Source of the DNA: Butyrivibrio sp.
Lineage (GTDB): Bacteria; Bacillota; Clostridia; Lachnospirales; Lachnospiraceae
Length of the DNA stretch: 64,000 nt
Reading direction: 5' to 3'
Assembly (NCBI GenBank): GCA_015056565.1
Contig: SVGB01000009.1
Span: forward strand, 37,635-101,634
Both the position numbers and the translations under genes were made by a program. Of the stretch, positions 33,540 through 42,938 are shown piece after piece (the first letter of the stretch is position 1; every line of letters begins with the position of its first letter). The notes below the pieces were generated by a model that made no database searches, was not told where the DNA came from, and saw only the letters and a program-made list of their open reading frames with translations.

Positions 33540-35033
33540 ATGTCTAAGGAAGTTTTGTATTCAAGTACAAGAGGAGACAAGGGCTGCATCAGGGCGTCCC
33601 AGGCTATCTTAAGGGGACTTGCGCCAGACGGAGGCCTTTATGTACCAGATCATATTCCTCATTTGGAAAAGACACTTGGAGAAATATCAGGTCTTTCATA
33701 TCAGGAGACGGCTTATGAAGTAATGAAGCTGCTTCTTACAGACTACACAGAGGAAGAGCTCAAGTACTGCATATCTCATGCCTATGATTCCAAGTTTGAT
33801 ACAGAGGAGATCGCGCCATTATCTGAGGCCGGCGGAGCATATTTCCTTGAGCTGTACCACGGTGCAACAATAGCTTTTAAGGATATGGCACTGTCCATTC
33901 TTCCATATCTTATGACTACAGCAGCTAAAAAGAATTCCATCCAGAATGAAATAGTCATCCTTACAGCAACAAGTGGAGATACAGGTAAGGCAGCACTTGC
34001 AGGCTTTGCTGAGGTACCTGGCACAAGGATCATTGTCTTTTACCCTAAGCACGGTGTAAGTCCTATCCAGGAACAGCAGATGGTCACACAGAAGGGCCAG
34101 AACACCTGCGTAATCGGCATTGAAGGAAACTTTGATGATGCCCAGACTGGTGTTAAAAAGATATTTACTGATCCTGAGCTGGCAAAGTACATGGATTCCA
34201 AGGGATTCCAGTTTTCATCAGCTAACTCCATCAACATTGGAAGACTTGTTCCACAGATTGTTTATTACGTTTATTCATATGGAAAGCTCCTTAAAGAGGG
34301 CAGGATTGCTGAAGGGGATCCAATAAATGTTGTTGTTCCTACAGGTAACTTTGGTAATATACTTGCAGCTTACTATGCTGGCAAGATGGGAGTGCCTATC
34401 GCTAAGTTTATCTGTGCATCCAACTCAAACAAGGTTCTTTTTGATTTCTTTAAGACAGGTGAGTATGACAGAAATCGTGAGTTTGTTCTTACAAGTTCAC
34501 CTTCTATGGATATTCTCATTTCATCTAACCTTGAGAGACTTATCTACCACATTGCTGGAGACAGCGCAGAAGCTGATGCTAAGTATATGAAGGAGTTGTC
34601 TACAGATGGTAAGTACGAGATAACACCTGCAATGAGAGATCAGCTTAAGGACTTCTATGGCGGATATGCTACAGAAGAAGAGACCTTTAAGACCATCGCT
34701 GAACTGTTTGATAACGCTTCATATCTCATTGACACTCACACTGCAGTTGCTGCAGCTGTTTATGACAAGTACAAGAAAGAAACAGGAGATAAGACTGTTA
34801 CAGTTATTGCTTCTACTGCAAGCCCATACAAGTTTACAAGAAGTGTCATGAATGCACTTTCTAAGGGAGATGACAGCAAGGATGACTTTGCTCTTGCAGA
34901 TGAGCTCTGCGCAATTTCAGGAGTTGCCATTCCTGATGCCGTAACATCCATCAGAAATGCAGAGATAAGGCACAAGACAGTAGTTGCTAAAACAGAAATG
35001 GAAAGTGCAGTTAAGTCTTTTCTTGGCATCTGA
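33540..35033 (+). CDS. thrC: Threonine synthase
   Basis: ThrC turns phosphohomoserine into threonine with PLP. With ATG 33540 the protein has 497 residues, the size of the long (yeast/E. coli class) form. The frame is open far upstream, but GGAGGAGA lies 6-9 bp before 33540 and family likeness starts at YSSTRGDKGCIRASQAI. The PLP lysine is K114 in IAFKDMALS. PTGNFGN near 268 is the phosphate loop. It is followed 58 bp later by a citrate synthase gene on the same strand. Confidence 0.97.
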   Translation: MSKEVLYSSTRGDKGCIRASQAILRGLAPDGGLYVPDHIPHLEKTLGEISGLSYQETAYEVMKLLLTDYTEEELKYCISHAYDSKFDTEEIAPLSEAGGAYFLELYHGATIAFKDMALSILPYLMTTAAKKNSIQNEIVILTATSGDTGKAALAGFAEVPGTRIIVFYPKHGVSPIQEQQMVTQKGQNTCVIGIEGNFDDAQTGVKKIFTDPELAKYMDSKGFQFSSANSINIGRLVPQIVYYVYSYGKLLKEGRIAEGDPINVVVPTGNFGNILAAYYAGKMGVPIAKFICASNSNKVLFDFFKTGEYDRNREFVLTSSPSMDILISSNLERLIYHIAGDSAEADAKYMKELSTDGKYEITPAMRDQLKDFYGGYATEEETFKTIAELFDNASYLIDTHTAVAAAVYDKYKKETGDKTVTVIASTASPYKFTRSVMNALSKGDDSKDDFALADELCAISGVAIPDAVTSIRNAEIRHKTVVAKTEMESAVKSFLGI

Positions 35034-35091
35034 TGTAATGCTAAAATAGAAAAGTACTGACTTTGCAAATACTAAATTATGGGAGGTGCGT

Positions 35092-36465
35092 ATGGATCTG
35101 GGCAAGGGATATTATTCTGAAAACACACCTGAGATTATTGAGCTTTCCAAGCTTTCCAGGGAAGCGGATCTGATTGAGAATGAACTGTTTGTTAAGTACG
35201 ATGTAAAAAGAGGACTTAGAGACTTAAATGGTAAGGGTGTTCTTACCGGCCTTACAAGAATCTCAGAGATTATTGCAAAAAAGACAGTAGATGGAAAAGA
35301 AGTTCCTGCAGACGGAGAGATTTATTATAGAGGATATGACGTCCACAAGCTGATAGATTCAGCTGTGGCGGAAAACAGGTTTGCCTTTGAGGAATGTGTG
35401 TACCTTCTTCTGTTTGACAAGCTCCCTACAGGAAAAGAGCTATTCGAATTTGAAAAACTATTAGGAATATATAAGAACCTTCCAACCAGCTTTGTACGAG
35501 ACGTTATCATGAAGGCTCCAAGCCGTGATATGATGAATACTCTGGCGAGAAGTGTACTTACGCTTTATTCCTATGATGATATGGCTGATGATGTGTCACT
35601 GGCCAATGTTCTTAGGCAGTCACTTCAGCTTATCAGTATGTTTCCGCTACTTGCTATCTATGGATATCACGCATATAACCATTACCACGAAGGTAATTCT
35701 CTGATAATCCATCCGCCTAAGGAGGAGCTCTCAACTGCTGAGACTATTCTTTACCTCTTAAGGCCTGACAGCAAATACACAGAGCTTGAGGCCAAGCTTC
35801 TTGATATCTGTCTTGTGCTTCATATGGAGCATGGAGGTGGTAACAACTCATCTTTCACAACCCATGTTGTAAGTTCATCTCTTACAGATACCTACTCAGT
35901 TATCGCTGCAGCTATTGGATCTTTAAAGGGACCAAGACATGGCGGAGCCAACATCAAGGTTGTGCACATGTTTGATGACATTGAAGCTAATGTTAAGAAC
36001 TGGAAGGATGAGGATGAGGTAAGAGCTTACCTCGATAAGATCCTGAATAAAGAGGCCTTCGACAAATCAGGTCTCATCTATGGTATCGGACATGCTATCT
36101 ATTCCAAGTCCGATCCACGTGCAATGATCCTTAAAGGCTTCGTTGAGAAACTTGCAACAGAAAAGGGCAAGGAAGATGAGCTGGCGCTTTACGAACTTGT
36201 TGAGCGACTTGCTCCAGAAGTTATTTCAGGCGAACGCACAATGTACAAAGGTGTATCCGCCAACGTGGACTTCTATTCAGGCTTTGTATACAGAATGCTT
36301 GATCTTCCAGAAGAGCTATATCCAACTATCTTTGCCATCGCAAGAATCGTCGGCTGGTCAGCTCACAGAATGGAAGAGCTTGCCAACAATGGTAAGATCA
36401 TCCGTCCTGCATATATGGCTATCGAACCTCGCAAGGACTATGTTCCTATGAGTGACAGAACGTAA
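35092..36465 (+). CDS. gltA: Citrate synthase
   Basis: Condenses oxaloacetate with acetyl-CoA. With ATG 35092 (GGGAGG 5 bp upstream) the protein has 457 residues. The catalytic residues are His in MEHGGGNNSSF, His in GPRHGGAN, and Asp in SKSDPRA. In anaerobes of this group it feeds 2-oxoglutarate and glutamate synthesis rather than a full cycle. Sequence alone does not exclude 2-methylcitrate synthase, but no propionate genes are near. A GTG at 35086 is also in frame. Confidence 0.93.
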   Translation: MDLGKGYYSENTPEIIELSKLSREADLIENELFVKYDVKRGLRDLNGKGVLTGLTRISEIIAKKTVDGKEVPADGEIYYRGYDVHKLIDSAVAENRFAFEECVYLLLFDKLPTGKELFEFEKLLGIYKNLPTSFVRDVIMKAPSRDMMNTLARSVLTLYSYDDMADDVSLANVLRQSLQLISMFPLLAIYGYHAYNHYHEGNSLIIHPPKEELSTAETILYLLRPDSKYTELEAKLLDICLVLHMEHGGGNNSSFTTHVVSSSLTDTYSVIAAAIGSLKGPRHGGANIKVVHMFDDIEANVKNWKDEDEVRAYLDKILNKEAFDKSGLIYGIGHAIYSKSDPRAMILKGFVEKLATEKGKEDELALYELVERLAPEVISGERTMYKGVSANVDFYSGFVYRMLDLPEELYPTIFAIARIVGWSAHRMEELANNGKIIRPAYMAIEPRKDYVPMSDRT

Positions 36466-36530
36466 ATATTGGTTTTATGCTTTATCCAGGGGACAAACAT
36501 TTTGAGATTGCCCCTGGGTGAAGCTGTGAA

Positions 36531-37190
36531 TTACAGGTTATACTTTGCTGCGATAAGAGGAGCAACCTTTGATGAGCCAATACGGCTGCAGCCTGCCTCA
36601 GCGTATGCAAGTGCATCCTCGATAGTGCGGATACCGCCGGCAGCCTTGATCTTAACATCAGGTCCGATGTGCTTTTTGAAAAGCTCGATGTCTGCAAGAG
36701 TAGCGCCAGCACTGCCAAAACCTGTAGAAGTCTTGATGTAGTCAGCCTTTACTTCTGTGATGATCTTGCAAAGCTCGATCTTTTCGTCCTCTGTGAGGTA
36801 GCAGGTCTCGATGATGACCTTAAGGAGCTTGTCGCCGCAAGCCTTCTTGATCTCTGCAAGCTCTTTTCTTACTTCGTCATATCTGTGGTTCTTGACGTCA
36901 CTGATATTGACTACTGTGTCGATCTCTGATGCGCCGTCAGCGATTGAATCCAAAGCTTCAACGACCTTGGAATGTGTGCTGTTGTAGCCAAGAGGGAAAC
37001 CAATTACGGTGCAGAGCTTTAAATTGTCACCATACTTGTCGTGTACTCTCTTTAAATATGTCTGAGGGATGCAAACTGTAGCTGTTCCATATTTTACAGC
37101 TTCGTCGCAAAGGGAAACGATTCCCTCCCATGTTGCGTCTGCAGTAAGAAGTGTGTGGTCTATAAGGCCAAGTATCTCTTTTTCTTCCAT
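36531..37190 (-). CDS. deoC: Deoxyribose-phosphate aldolase
   Basis: DeoC splits 2-deoxyribose-5-phosphate to acetaldehyde and glyceraldehyde-3-phosphate in deoxynucleoside salvage. The 219 residues carry the Schiff-base lysine K153 in DYIKTSTGFG, plus D91 in EIDTVVN and K124 in LKVIIE, the catalytic set. SD AAGGAG is 9 bp before the ATG. It stands alone on the minus strand, diverging from a Xaa-Pro aminopeptidase gene; deoA and deoB are not here. Confidence 0.97.
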   Translation of the reverse strand: MEEKEILGLIDHTLLTADATWEGIVSLCDEAVKYGTATVCIPQTYLKRVHDKYGDNLKLCTVIGFPLGYNSTHSKVVEALDSIADGASEIDTVVNISDVKNHRYDEVRKELAEIKKACGDKLLKVIIETCYLTEDEKIELCKIITEVKADYIKTSTGFGSAGATLADIELFKKHIGPDVKIKAAGGIRTIEDALAYAEAGCSRIGSSKVAPLIAAKYNL

Positions 37191-37232
37191 TTCATTTTCT
37201 CCTTAAAAAATACAAATAAATAGTGCTCCATA

Positions 37233-37267
37233 ATTATATCACAGCCCTTAGGATTATGTGGTACAAT
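37233..37267. promoter_or_regulatory. Divergent extended -10 promoters for deoC and the aminopeptidase
   Basis: On the minus strand TGATATAAT (37241-37233) faces deoC. On the plus strand TGGTACAAT (37259-37267) faces the aminopeptidase gene. Both fit TGn plus a -10 hexamer with poor -35 elements. Confidence 0.55.
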
Positions 37268-37312
37268 TCTTTCTGGTTAATAATTTTGGGTAAAAGGAGA
37301 ATCATAGCCAAA

Positions 37313-39133
37313 ATGGAAAATACAGTTATAAAAGAAAGAATTAACAGATTAAGGGAAGAGATGGCAAAAAACGGTATAGATTACTATATGATGCCCACCT
37401 CTGACTTCCATAATTCCGAGTACTCAGCAGACTTTTTTAAAGTAAGAGAGTACTTTTGCGGATTTGACGGATCCAACGGAACACTGCTCATCAGCAAAGA
37501 TGACGCTAAGATGTGGACAGATGGCAGATACTTTATTCAGGCTGAGAACCAGATGAAGGGCACTGGAGTAGAACTCATGAGGATGCTTGAAGTAGGTGTA
37601 CCGACCATTTCTGAGTACCTTCTTGCCAATATGGAAAAAGGGCAGGTACTTGGCTTTGATGGAAGAGTCATTTCTACCAGCATTGGAGAGGATCTTGAAA
37701 AGAAGCTCTCATCAAAAGGAGTTACACTTAAGATCGACAAGGATCTTGCAGAAACTGTATGGACAGACAGACCACTTCTTCCATGCCACGAGATGTATGT
37801 CCTTCCTGACAAGCTCTGCGGAAAGAGCTTTAAAGACAAGCTTTCAATGGTTCGAAACAAGATGGAAGAATATGGAACAAAGGCGTATCTTTTGAGTAAG
37901 CTTGACGACATCATGTGGCTTACAAACCTTAGAGGCAATGACGTTGAGTGCAATCCTGTAGCTCTTTCTTATGCAGTTATCACAATGGACAGCTTCACAT
38001 TATTTGTTCAGCAAAAAGAGATTACAGATGAAGTCCGCACCTACTGTGAAAAAGAATCAATTGCTCTTAAAGAGTACGGAGAGGTCCTTGATCATGTAGG
38101 AAACATGAAGTCAGAGGGCAATATTCTTTTCGATAAGAGAAATACCAACTTCCTTACCTTCAAGGTCCTTCTCGATAAGGTTAAGAAAGAGGATTTAAGG
38201 CTCATTAATGCAAAAGATCCTACAGAGGACCTTAAGGCTGCCAAGAACGATGTGGAACTTGAGAACATAAGAGAGGTGTACCTTAGGGACAGTGCCAAGC
38301 TCACAGAGTTTATTTACTGGGTCAAGAATACAGTTGGAAAAGAGACTGTTACTGAATACACTGCAGCTATGAAGCTTGACTCAATGAGAGCGGAGCTTCC
38401 GGGCTTTATTGAACTTAGTTTCCCAACCATCAGTGCATATAACGCAAACGCTGCAATGGCTCACTATGAGGCTACAAAGGACAACGCAGCAGAGGTAAAG
38501 AAACAGGGACTTTTACTTGTTGATTCCGGCGGAACATACATGGGCGGAACAACTGATGTGACTAGAACTATTGTGGTCGGTGAACTTTCAGAGGAGATCA
38601 AAAAGCATTACACTCTGACAGTATGCGGAATGCTCAGACTTGCAAACGCTAATTTCCTTGAGGGCTGCACCGGTAAAAATGTGGATATTCTTGCAAGAGG
38701 ACCACTCTGGAATGCCGGAATTGACTACAAGCATGGAACCGGCCATGGAATTGGATATATACTTAATGTCCATGAGGGACCACAGAACATAAGATGGCGC
38801 TTTACACCTGGTCAGAATGAGGCACCTCTTGTTCCGGGAATGATAGTATCTGACGAGCCTGGTGTGTACATCGAGGGAAGTCATGGTATCAGGATTGAGA
38901 ACATTCTTGAGGTTGTTAATGGATCTGAAAATGAGTATGGAAAGTTCCTTCATTTTGCTCATCTTACCTATGCTCCTATCGATCTTGAGGCAATTGATAC
39001 CAGATACATGGATAACAGCGATGTTAAGGCCTTAAATGACTATCACAGGATGGTTTACGAAAAGGTTAGTCCTCTTATCAAGGATGAGGCTGTTCTTGGC
39101 TGGTTAAAAGAAGCTACAAGAGAGATAAAATAA
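37313..39133 (+). CDS. M24-family Xaa-Pro aminopeptidase (aminopeptidase P)
   Basis: A cytosolic metalloprotease of 606 residues that removes the N-terminal residue before proline. It has two creatinase-like N-terminal domains (about 8-140 and 160-310) and a C-terminal M24 pita-bread domain (about 320-540). The metal ligands are Asp in LLVDSGGTYMGGTTDVTRT, His in KHGTGHGIGYILNVHEG, and Glu in SDEPGVYIEG and IRIENILEV. The three-domain form is the long APP type. AAAGGAGA lies 12 bp before ATG 37313, a long spacing. The frame extends upstream to 37223 without support. Confidence 0.95.
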   Translation: MENTVIKERINRLREEMAKNGIDYYMMPTSDFHNSEYSADFFKVREYFCGFDGSNGTLLISKDDAKMWTDGRYFIQAENQMKGTGVELMRMLEVGVPTISEYLLANMEKGQVLGFDGRVISTSIGEDLEKKLSSKGVTLKIDKDLAETVWTDRPLLPCHEMYVLPDKLCGKSFKDKLSMVRNKMEEYGTKAYLLSKLDDIMWLTNLRGNDVECNPVALSYAVITMDSFTLFVQQKEITDEVRTYCEKESIALKEYGEVLDHVGNMKSEGNILFDKRNTNFLTFKVLLDKVKKEDLRLINAKDPTEDLKAAKNDVELENIREVYLRDSAKLTEFIYWVKNTVGKETVTEYTAAMKLDSMRAELPGFIELSFPTISAYNANAAMAHYEATKDNAAEVKKQGLLLVDSGGTYMGGTTDVTRTIVVGELSEEIKKHYTLTVCGMLRLANANFLEGCTGKNVDILARGPLWNAGIDYKHGTGHGIGYILNVHEGPQNIRWRFTPGQNEAPLVPGMIVSDEPGVYIEGSHGIRIENILEVVNGSENEYGKFLHFAHLTYAPIDLEAIDTRYMDNSDVKALNDYHRMVYEKVSPLIKDEAVLGWLKEATREIK

Positions 39134-39166
39134 AAGTAAAAAGAATCTTAAAATATCCCAGAATGC

Positions 39167-39194
39167 TTGAAAATATGCACTCTTTGGATATAAT
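39167..39194 (+). promoter_or_regulatory. Promoter of the 6S-like RNA
   Basis: TTGAAA (39167-39172), a 16-bp spacer and TATAAT (39189-39194). The predicted start is near 39201, at a small hairpin (AGAACTA 39202-39208 with TAGTTCT 39214-39220). Confidence 0.7.
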
Positions 39195-39200
39195 AATATA

Positions 39201-39465
39201 TAGAACTACAAGATAGTTCTCCTGGGATGACCGACACCTCCTGTGTAATTTGAACCTACATTACTTTAAACGGGATTCTTACATTACCTACTTGAATGTC
39301 ACGCCTTCGGCCCTGCGTATACGCAGACCAGCTACGGGAGAGGAAGACAGGATCTTAGGTTGCGGTGACCCACCTGGCGATAGCTAGGAGTCAAATAACA
39401 GGAAACGGCATTTTGGGATTATTCAGGAAATAAAAGCAGTCATCAATGGTGGCTGCTTTTTCCGT
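39201..39465 (+). ncRNA. ssrS: Structured RNA, candidate 6S RNA (or leader of the YihY gene)
   Basis: About 265 nt without a protein gene. The fold matches the 6S plan. A closing stem joins TCCTGT (39239-39244), ATTTGA (39248-39253) and CCTA (39255-39258) with TAGG (39385-39388), TCAAAT (39391-39396) and ACAGGA (39398-39403). Then comes an open 5' bubble (39259-39286). A long irregular terminal hairpin (39287-39360) is capped by CTGCG/CGCAG. The 3' bubble holds a small hairpin, GGTG/CACC (39364-39374). 6S RNA mimics an open promoter and binds sigma-A RNA polymerase. The terminator ends only about 16 bp before the YihY ATG, so a cis-regulatory leader is the main alternative. I did not recognise any riboswitch core. 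Confidence 0.55.
39433..39461 (+). terminator. Terminator of the 6S-like RNA
   Basis: AAAGCAG (39433-39439) and CTGCTTT (39453-39459) form the stem, with a T-run. It stops right before the YihY ribosome site (GAGGAG). Confidence 0.8.
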
Positions 39466-39478
39466 ATGAGGAGAACTT

Positions 39479-40396
39479 ATGACTGTAAAGCAGCAACTGC
39501 TGGCTTTGGCCAGGGACTTCGCCTTCAGGATGCAAAAAAAGAATATTGCTGCCTATGCCGGAAGCTGTGCCTACTTTTTTATGATATCCATAGTGCCACT
39601 TCTCATCTTTATGTCATCTCTTTTGCCCTATACAGCATTAACTGCTGCTGATCTCTCAAGAGCACTCACAGAGATAACCCCTGATTTTGCTGATGATATT
39701 GCCCTTAGGCTTATAAGTGAAGCCTATGAACAGTCAGTTGCGGTGTTTTCTATATCGGCGCTGGCAACTATCTGGTCCGGAGCTCTTGGCATGATGTCCA
39801 TTATCAGAGGCCTTAACATTATTTATGATGTAGAGGAGAGAAGAAATTATTTTTACTTAAGGGCTATTGCAGCTTTTTATACTGTTGCTATGATAGTAAT
39901 AGTGATGGTCATGCTTCTTTTCATGGTATTTGAGAACATCGTCAAGACCATAGCCATAAGTCACTTCCCAGGGATCATGTTCCTTATATCCCTGTCAGCG
40001 TATTTTAAGTTTATAGTGGTTATCCTGGTGGCAACATTTTTGTTTGCGCTTATATATACTTTTGTTCCAAGTGCCAAAATGACCTTTGTATACCAGATTC
40101 CTGGAGCGATCTTTTCGGCAGTTGTCTGGTATATCTTTTCCTGGCTGTTTTCGCTATATGTTGACTTGTCAGGGTACTTTACGGTTTATGGAAGTATCGC
40201 AACGCTGATGATCATGATGATCTGGCTGTATATCTGTATCTACATCTTTATGATAGGAGCTTTTATAAACAGGTTTTTCCATCCTGCTGTTAAGGTCCTG
40301 TATGATGATCACCATCAGAACAAGGTAAAAGAGAGAGTTAAGAAAAAGAGTCAAAGGCAGCTTAGAAAGCCTAGAAAATACAACGAGTTTGGATAA
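39479..40396 (+). CDS. YihY/BrkB family membrane protein
   Basis: A 305-residue protein with about six membrane helices. It starts with a short amphipathic N-terminus, then AAYAGSCAYFFMISIVPLLI (about 24-43), a hallmark of the family, followed by LATIWSGALGMMSIIRGLN near 97. The C-terminus (about 280-305) is strongly basic. The family was once called ribonuclease BN by error; it is now seen as a membrane protein of unknown transport role. It has no promoter of its own that I can see, because a terminator lies just upstream. So it may depend on read-through from the RNA at 39201. It is followed 11 bp later by an AI-2E family gene. Confidence 0.9.
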   Translation: MTVKQQLLALARDFAFRMQKKNIAAYAGSCAYFFMISIVPLLIFMSSLLPYTALTAADLSRALTEITPDFADDIALRLISEAYEQSVAVFSISALATIWSGALGMMSIIRGLNIIYDVEERRNYFYLRAIAAFYTVAMIVIVMVMLLFMVFENIVKTIAISHFPGIMFLISLSAYFKFIVVILVATFLFALIYTFVPSAKMTFVYQIPGAIFSAVVWYIFSWLFSLYVDLSGYFTVYGSIATLMIMMIWLYICIYIFMIGAFINRFFHPAVKVLYDDHHQNKVKERVKKKSQRQLRKPRKYNEFG

Positions 40397-40407
40397 GGGG
40401 AAAGACA

Positions 40408-41553
40408 ATGAAGTTCAACAAAAAGTTTTTTAAACAGAAATGGGTTTCATATACGATTGCGACCTGCTCGGCAGTTGTGCTGTATCTTTTACTTTCTAAC
40501 CAGGGATTATTGCTGGGGGCGCTGTCTGCTGTTTTTAAGATAGTTAAGCCTGTTATATCCGGCATTATAGTTGCCTACATATTTAATCCACTGGCTAATC
40601 TTTTTCACAGAAAGGTCTTTAATAAACTTAAGAATGAAAAGACCAGATGGAAATTATCTGTGGCCTTTGCGCTTATTGTGCTGGCTCTTGGAGTAACACT
40701 TTTGTGCTTCGCCCTGATCCCACAGCTGGCTGACAGTGTATCAACGCTTATTGGAAACATGGGAATGTATGTTGCGACCCTTCAGGAACTGTTAAAGAGC
40801 TTTGAGGGAGGCAGTACAGGCAAACTCTTTGGTCTTGATTTTTCAGGAATTGCTACCTTTGGTGACAGACTCCTTGAAAATGTCGCCAACTATTTTAAAG
40901 ACAATATGGACTCTGTTGTGATGACAAGTTCTTCAATTGGAAAAGGAGTTCTGGATACAGTAATTGCCTTTATCCTTGCTATCTATTTCCTTTTGGACAA
41001 ACATAGAATAACGGCTGGTGTTAACAGATTCTTATCCCTCATCATGAAGGATGAGAGCTACAACAGATGGTCTGATTTCCTAAGCAGATGCAATTTGATC
41101 CTTATCAGATACATCGGTGTTGATGTTGTGGATGGAATAGTAGTTGGCGTTGTTAATTTCCTGTTTATGGTCATTATGAGAATGCCCTATACAGCACTTA
41201 TTTCAGTTATTGTTGGAATCACTAATCTGGCACCTACATTTGGGCCTATCGTTGGAGCTGTGATCGGTGCGTTCATCCTGGTTCTTGTTAATCCATGGTA
41301 TGCTCTGTGGTTCCTGATATTTACCATTATCCTTCAGACTGTTGACGGATATATCTTAAAGCCCAGGCTCTTTGGTGAAAGTCTTGGCGTGTCAGCTCTC
41401 ATGGTGCTTATATCCATTATCATCGGAGGAAGACTCTTTGGTGTTGTTGGTATTTTGTTTGCGATTCCTTTTGCAGCTATCATCGATTTTGTATGGAAAG
41501 ATTATGTTATAAAAAAACTTGAGGAAAGAAAAGCTAAGAGGTACAATATATAG
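40408..41553 (+). CDS. AI-2E transporter family (PerM-like) membrane protein
   Basis: A 381-residue protein with about eight membrane helices. The family core IKRPVI-like segment appears as FKIVKPVISGIIVAYIFNPL (about 44-63). VGITNLAPTFGPIVGA near 270 and the C-terminal GRLFGVVGILFAIPFAAIID are typical. Members include TqsA, PerM and Na+/H+ antiporter-like proteins, so the substrate cannot be named. AAGGGGAAAG lies before ATG 40408. Likely read with the YihY gene and the following small gene. Confidence 0.92.
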   Translation: MKFNKKFFKQKWVSYTIATCSAVVLYLLLSNQGLLLGALSAVFKIVKPVISGIIVAYIFNPLANLFHRKVFNKLKNEKTRWKLSVAFALIVLALGVTLLCFALIPQLADSVSTLIGNMGMYVATLQELLKSFEGGSTGKLFGLDFSGIATFGDRLLENVANYFKDNMDSVVMTSSSIGKGVLDTVIAFILAIYFLLDKHRITAGVNRFLSLIMKDESYNRWSDFLSRCNLILIRYIGVDVVDGIVVGVVNFLFMVIMRMPYTALISVIVGITNLAPTFGPIVGAVIGAFILVLVNPWYALWFLIFTIILQTVDGYILKPRLFGESLGVSALMVLISIIIGGRLFGVVGILFAIPFAAIIDFVWKDYVIKKLEERKAKRYNI

Positions 41554-41574
41554 TATGAGAAGGGGGGTAGCATT

Positions 41575-41790
41575 ATGGATGTCATGAGTTATGTTGATAG
41601 TGCGATAGAATTTTCAAAGGACAAGATCGACAAGGTTCTTGCTTTCTGGAATGATCTTGAAGATGACAGGAAAAAACTCTTTATTGGATGCATTGCAGCA
41701 GCCTGCATGGTTATTGTGGTAGCAGGTATTGCATATGGGATTGGAAAGGCTCACGGAAAGAGACTTGCCTTTGAAGAAGAAGATTTTTAA
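41575..41790 (+). CDS. Small single-span membrane protein, unknown
   Basis: A 71-residue protein. Residues 1-32 are polar with an amphipathic helix, 36-59 form one membrane helix (IGCIAAACMVIVVAGIAYGI), and the tail is GKAHGKRLAFEEEDF. It has a strong GGGGGT-type ribosome site before ATG 41575 and lies 21 bp after the AI-2E family gene, before a terminator. I do not recognise a family. Codon use and the ribosome site support it as real. Confidence 0.7.
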   Translation: MDVMSYVDSAIEFSKDKIDKVLAFWNDLEDDRKKLFIGCIAAACMVIVVAGIAYGIGKAHGKRLAFEEEDF

Positions 41791-41807
41791 GACTTAAACA
41801 ATTGTTG

Positions 41808-41842
41808 TGAGAGCTTCTTTTACAGAGGCTCTCATATTTTTT
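41808..41842 (+). terminator. Terminator after the small membrane protein gene
   Basis: TGAGAGC (41808-41814) with GCTCTCA (41828-41834), then TATTTTTT. The next gene starts 10 bp later, so its transcript may pass through it. Confidence 0.8.
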
Positions 41843-41852
41843 GGAGTAATAC

Positions 41853-42935
41853 ATGAAAAGAGTTGTTAAAGTAGCTGCGACACTGCTTGTTATGGCACTT
41901 CTTGTGGTGGGGACTGTAATAGGGTTTCTCACAGTGGATGAGTACATGCCAAATGATATTGAGACTCTTGAGGTAGATGGAGATGCAGCGGACAGGATAA
42001 AAAAGGGGGAAAGCGTAAAGCTTCTTTCCTGGAATCTTGGCTATGGAGCATTGGGGGACAACGCCGACTTTTTTATGGATGGCGGAAAGATGGTCTACAC
42101 CGCTGACAAGGAGAGGGTGCTTTCAAATCTTGAGGGAGATATTGAAGAGTTTATTAAAATATCACCTGACATCATTTGTACCCAGGAGACTGACAGGAAT
42201 TCCGACAGGTCATACTTTGTTGATGAAGCAGAGTTTTTTATGTCCAATGCAGGACTTAGTGTATTGAATGGTGAAAGTGTTTTTGCTCCCAACCTGAAGG
42301 TGGCTTTCATACCACTTCCCGTTCCGCCGATCGGGAAGGTACTCAGCGGTCTTATGGTATTTAGCAGATATGATATATCTTCTGCACAGAGGCTTAAACT
42401 CCCATGTCCGTTTAAGTGGCCCCTTCGGACCTTCAACTTAAAGAGATGTCTTGAAGTAGTAAGGCTTCCGGTAGAAGGGTCTGACAAAGAGCTGGTCATA
42501 ATAAACCTGCACCTTGAGGCATACGATCAGGGAGAGGGCAAGATTGCACAGGCTAAGATGCTAAAAGAAGTGCTGGATGCTGAGATAGAAAAGGGCAATT
42601 ATGTCATAGCCAGTGGAGATTACAATCAGGTCTTTTCAAACACGGATATAAGCGCCTATCCGGTTCTTGAAGGAATGTGGGAGGCTGGAAGAATAGATGT
42701 GGAGGACTTTAACAAGGACCTTACATTCTATACAGATAGTTCAGTTCCTACCTGCAGATCTTTGGACAGGGCTTTGGACGCAGCACCTTCAAGGTCTCCG
42801 CAGGACTTTCAGTATTACGTCATTGATGGCTTTATCACCTCATCAAACGTGGAGGTAGAATCTGTTCATACAGAGGATCTTTCTTTTGTTACATCTGATC
42901 ACAACCCTGTTATACTTGAGTTTAAACTCAAATGA
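41853..42935 (+). CDS. Endonuclease/exonuclease/phosphatase family protein, membrane-anchored
   Basis: A 360-residue member of the DNase I-like (EEP) superfamily. An N-terminal hydrophobic helix (about 7-28) acts as signal or anchor, so the enzyme faces outward. Metal and catalytic motifs are LLSWNLGYG (about 54-62), the Glu in ICTQET (about 108), IASGDYNQVF (about 251-260) and the final TSDHNPV. Superfamily members cut nucleic acids, sphingomyelin or phosphoinositides; which one applies here is not clear. The gene follows a terminator closely. Confidence 0.9.
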   Translation: MKRVVKVAATLLVMALLVVGTVIGFLTVDEYMPNDIETLEVDGDAADRIKKGESVKLLSWNLGYGALGDNADFFMDGGKMVYTADKERVLSNLEGDIEEFIKISPDIICTQETDRNSDRSYFVDEAEFFMSNAGLSVLNGESVFAPNLKVAFIPLPVPPIGKVLSGLMVFSRYDISSAQRLKLPCPFKWPLRTFNLKRCLEVVRLPVEGSDKELVIINLHLEAYDQGEGKIAQAKMLKEVLDAEIEKGNYVIASGDYNQVFSNTDISAYPVLEGMWEAGRIDVEDFNKDLTFYTDSSVPTCRSLDRALDAAPSRSPQDFQYYVIDGFITSSNVEVESVHTEDLSFVTSDHNPVILEFKLK

Positions 42936-42938
42936 AAA

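Noticed and set aside
39201..39465. The second structured RNA as a cobalamin, FMN, TPP, lysine or cyclic-di-GMP riboswitch
   Set aside because: I searched by eye for their core motifs and found none. The closing stem and bubble fit 6S RNA better.
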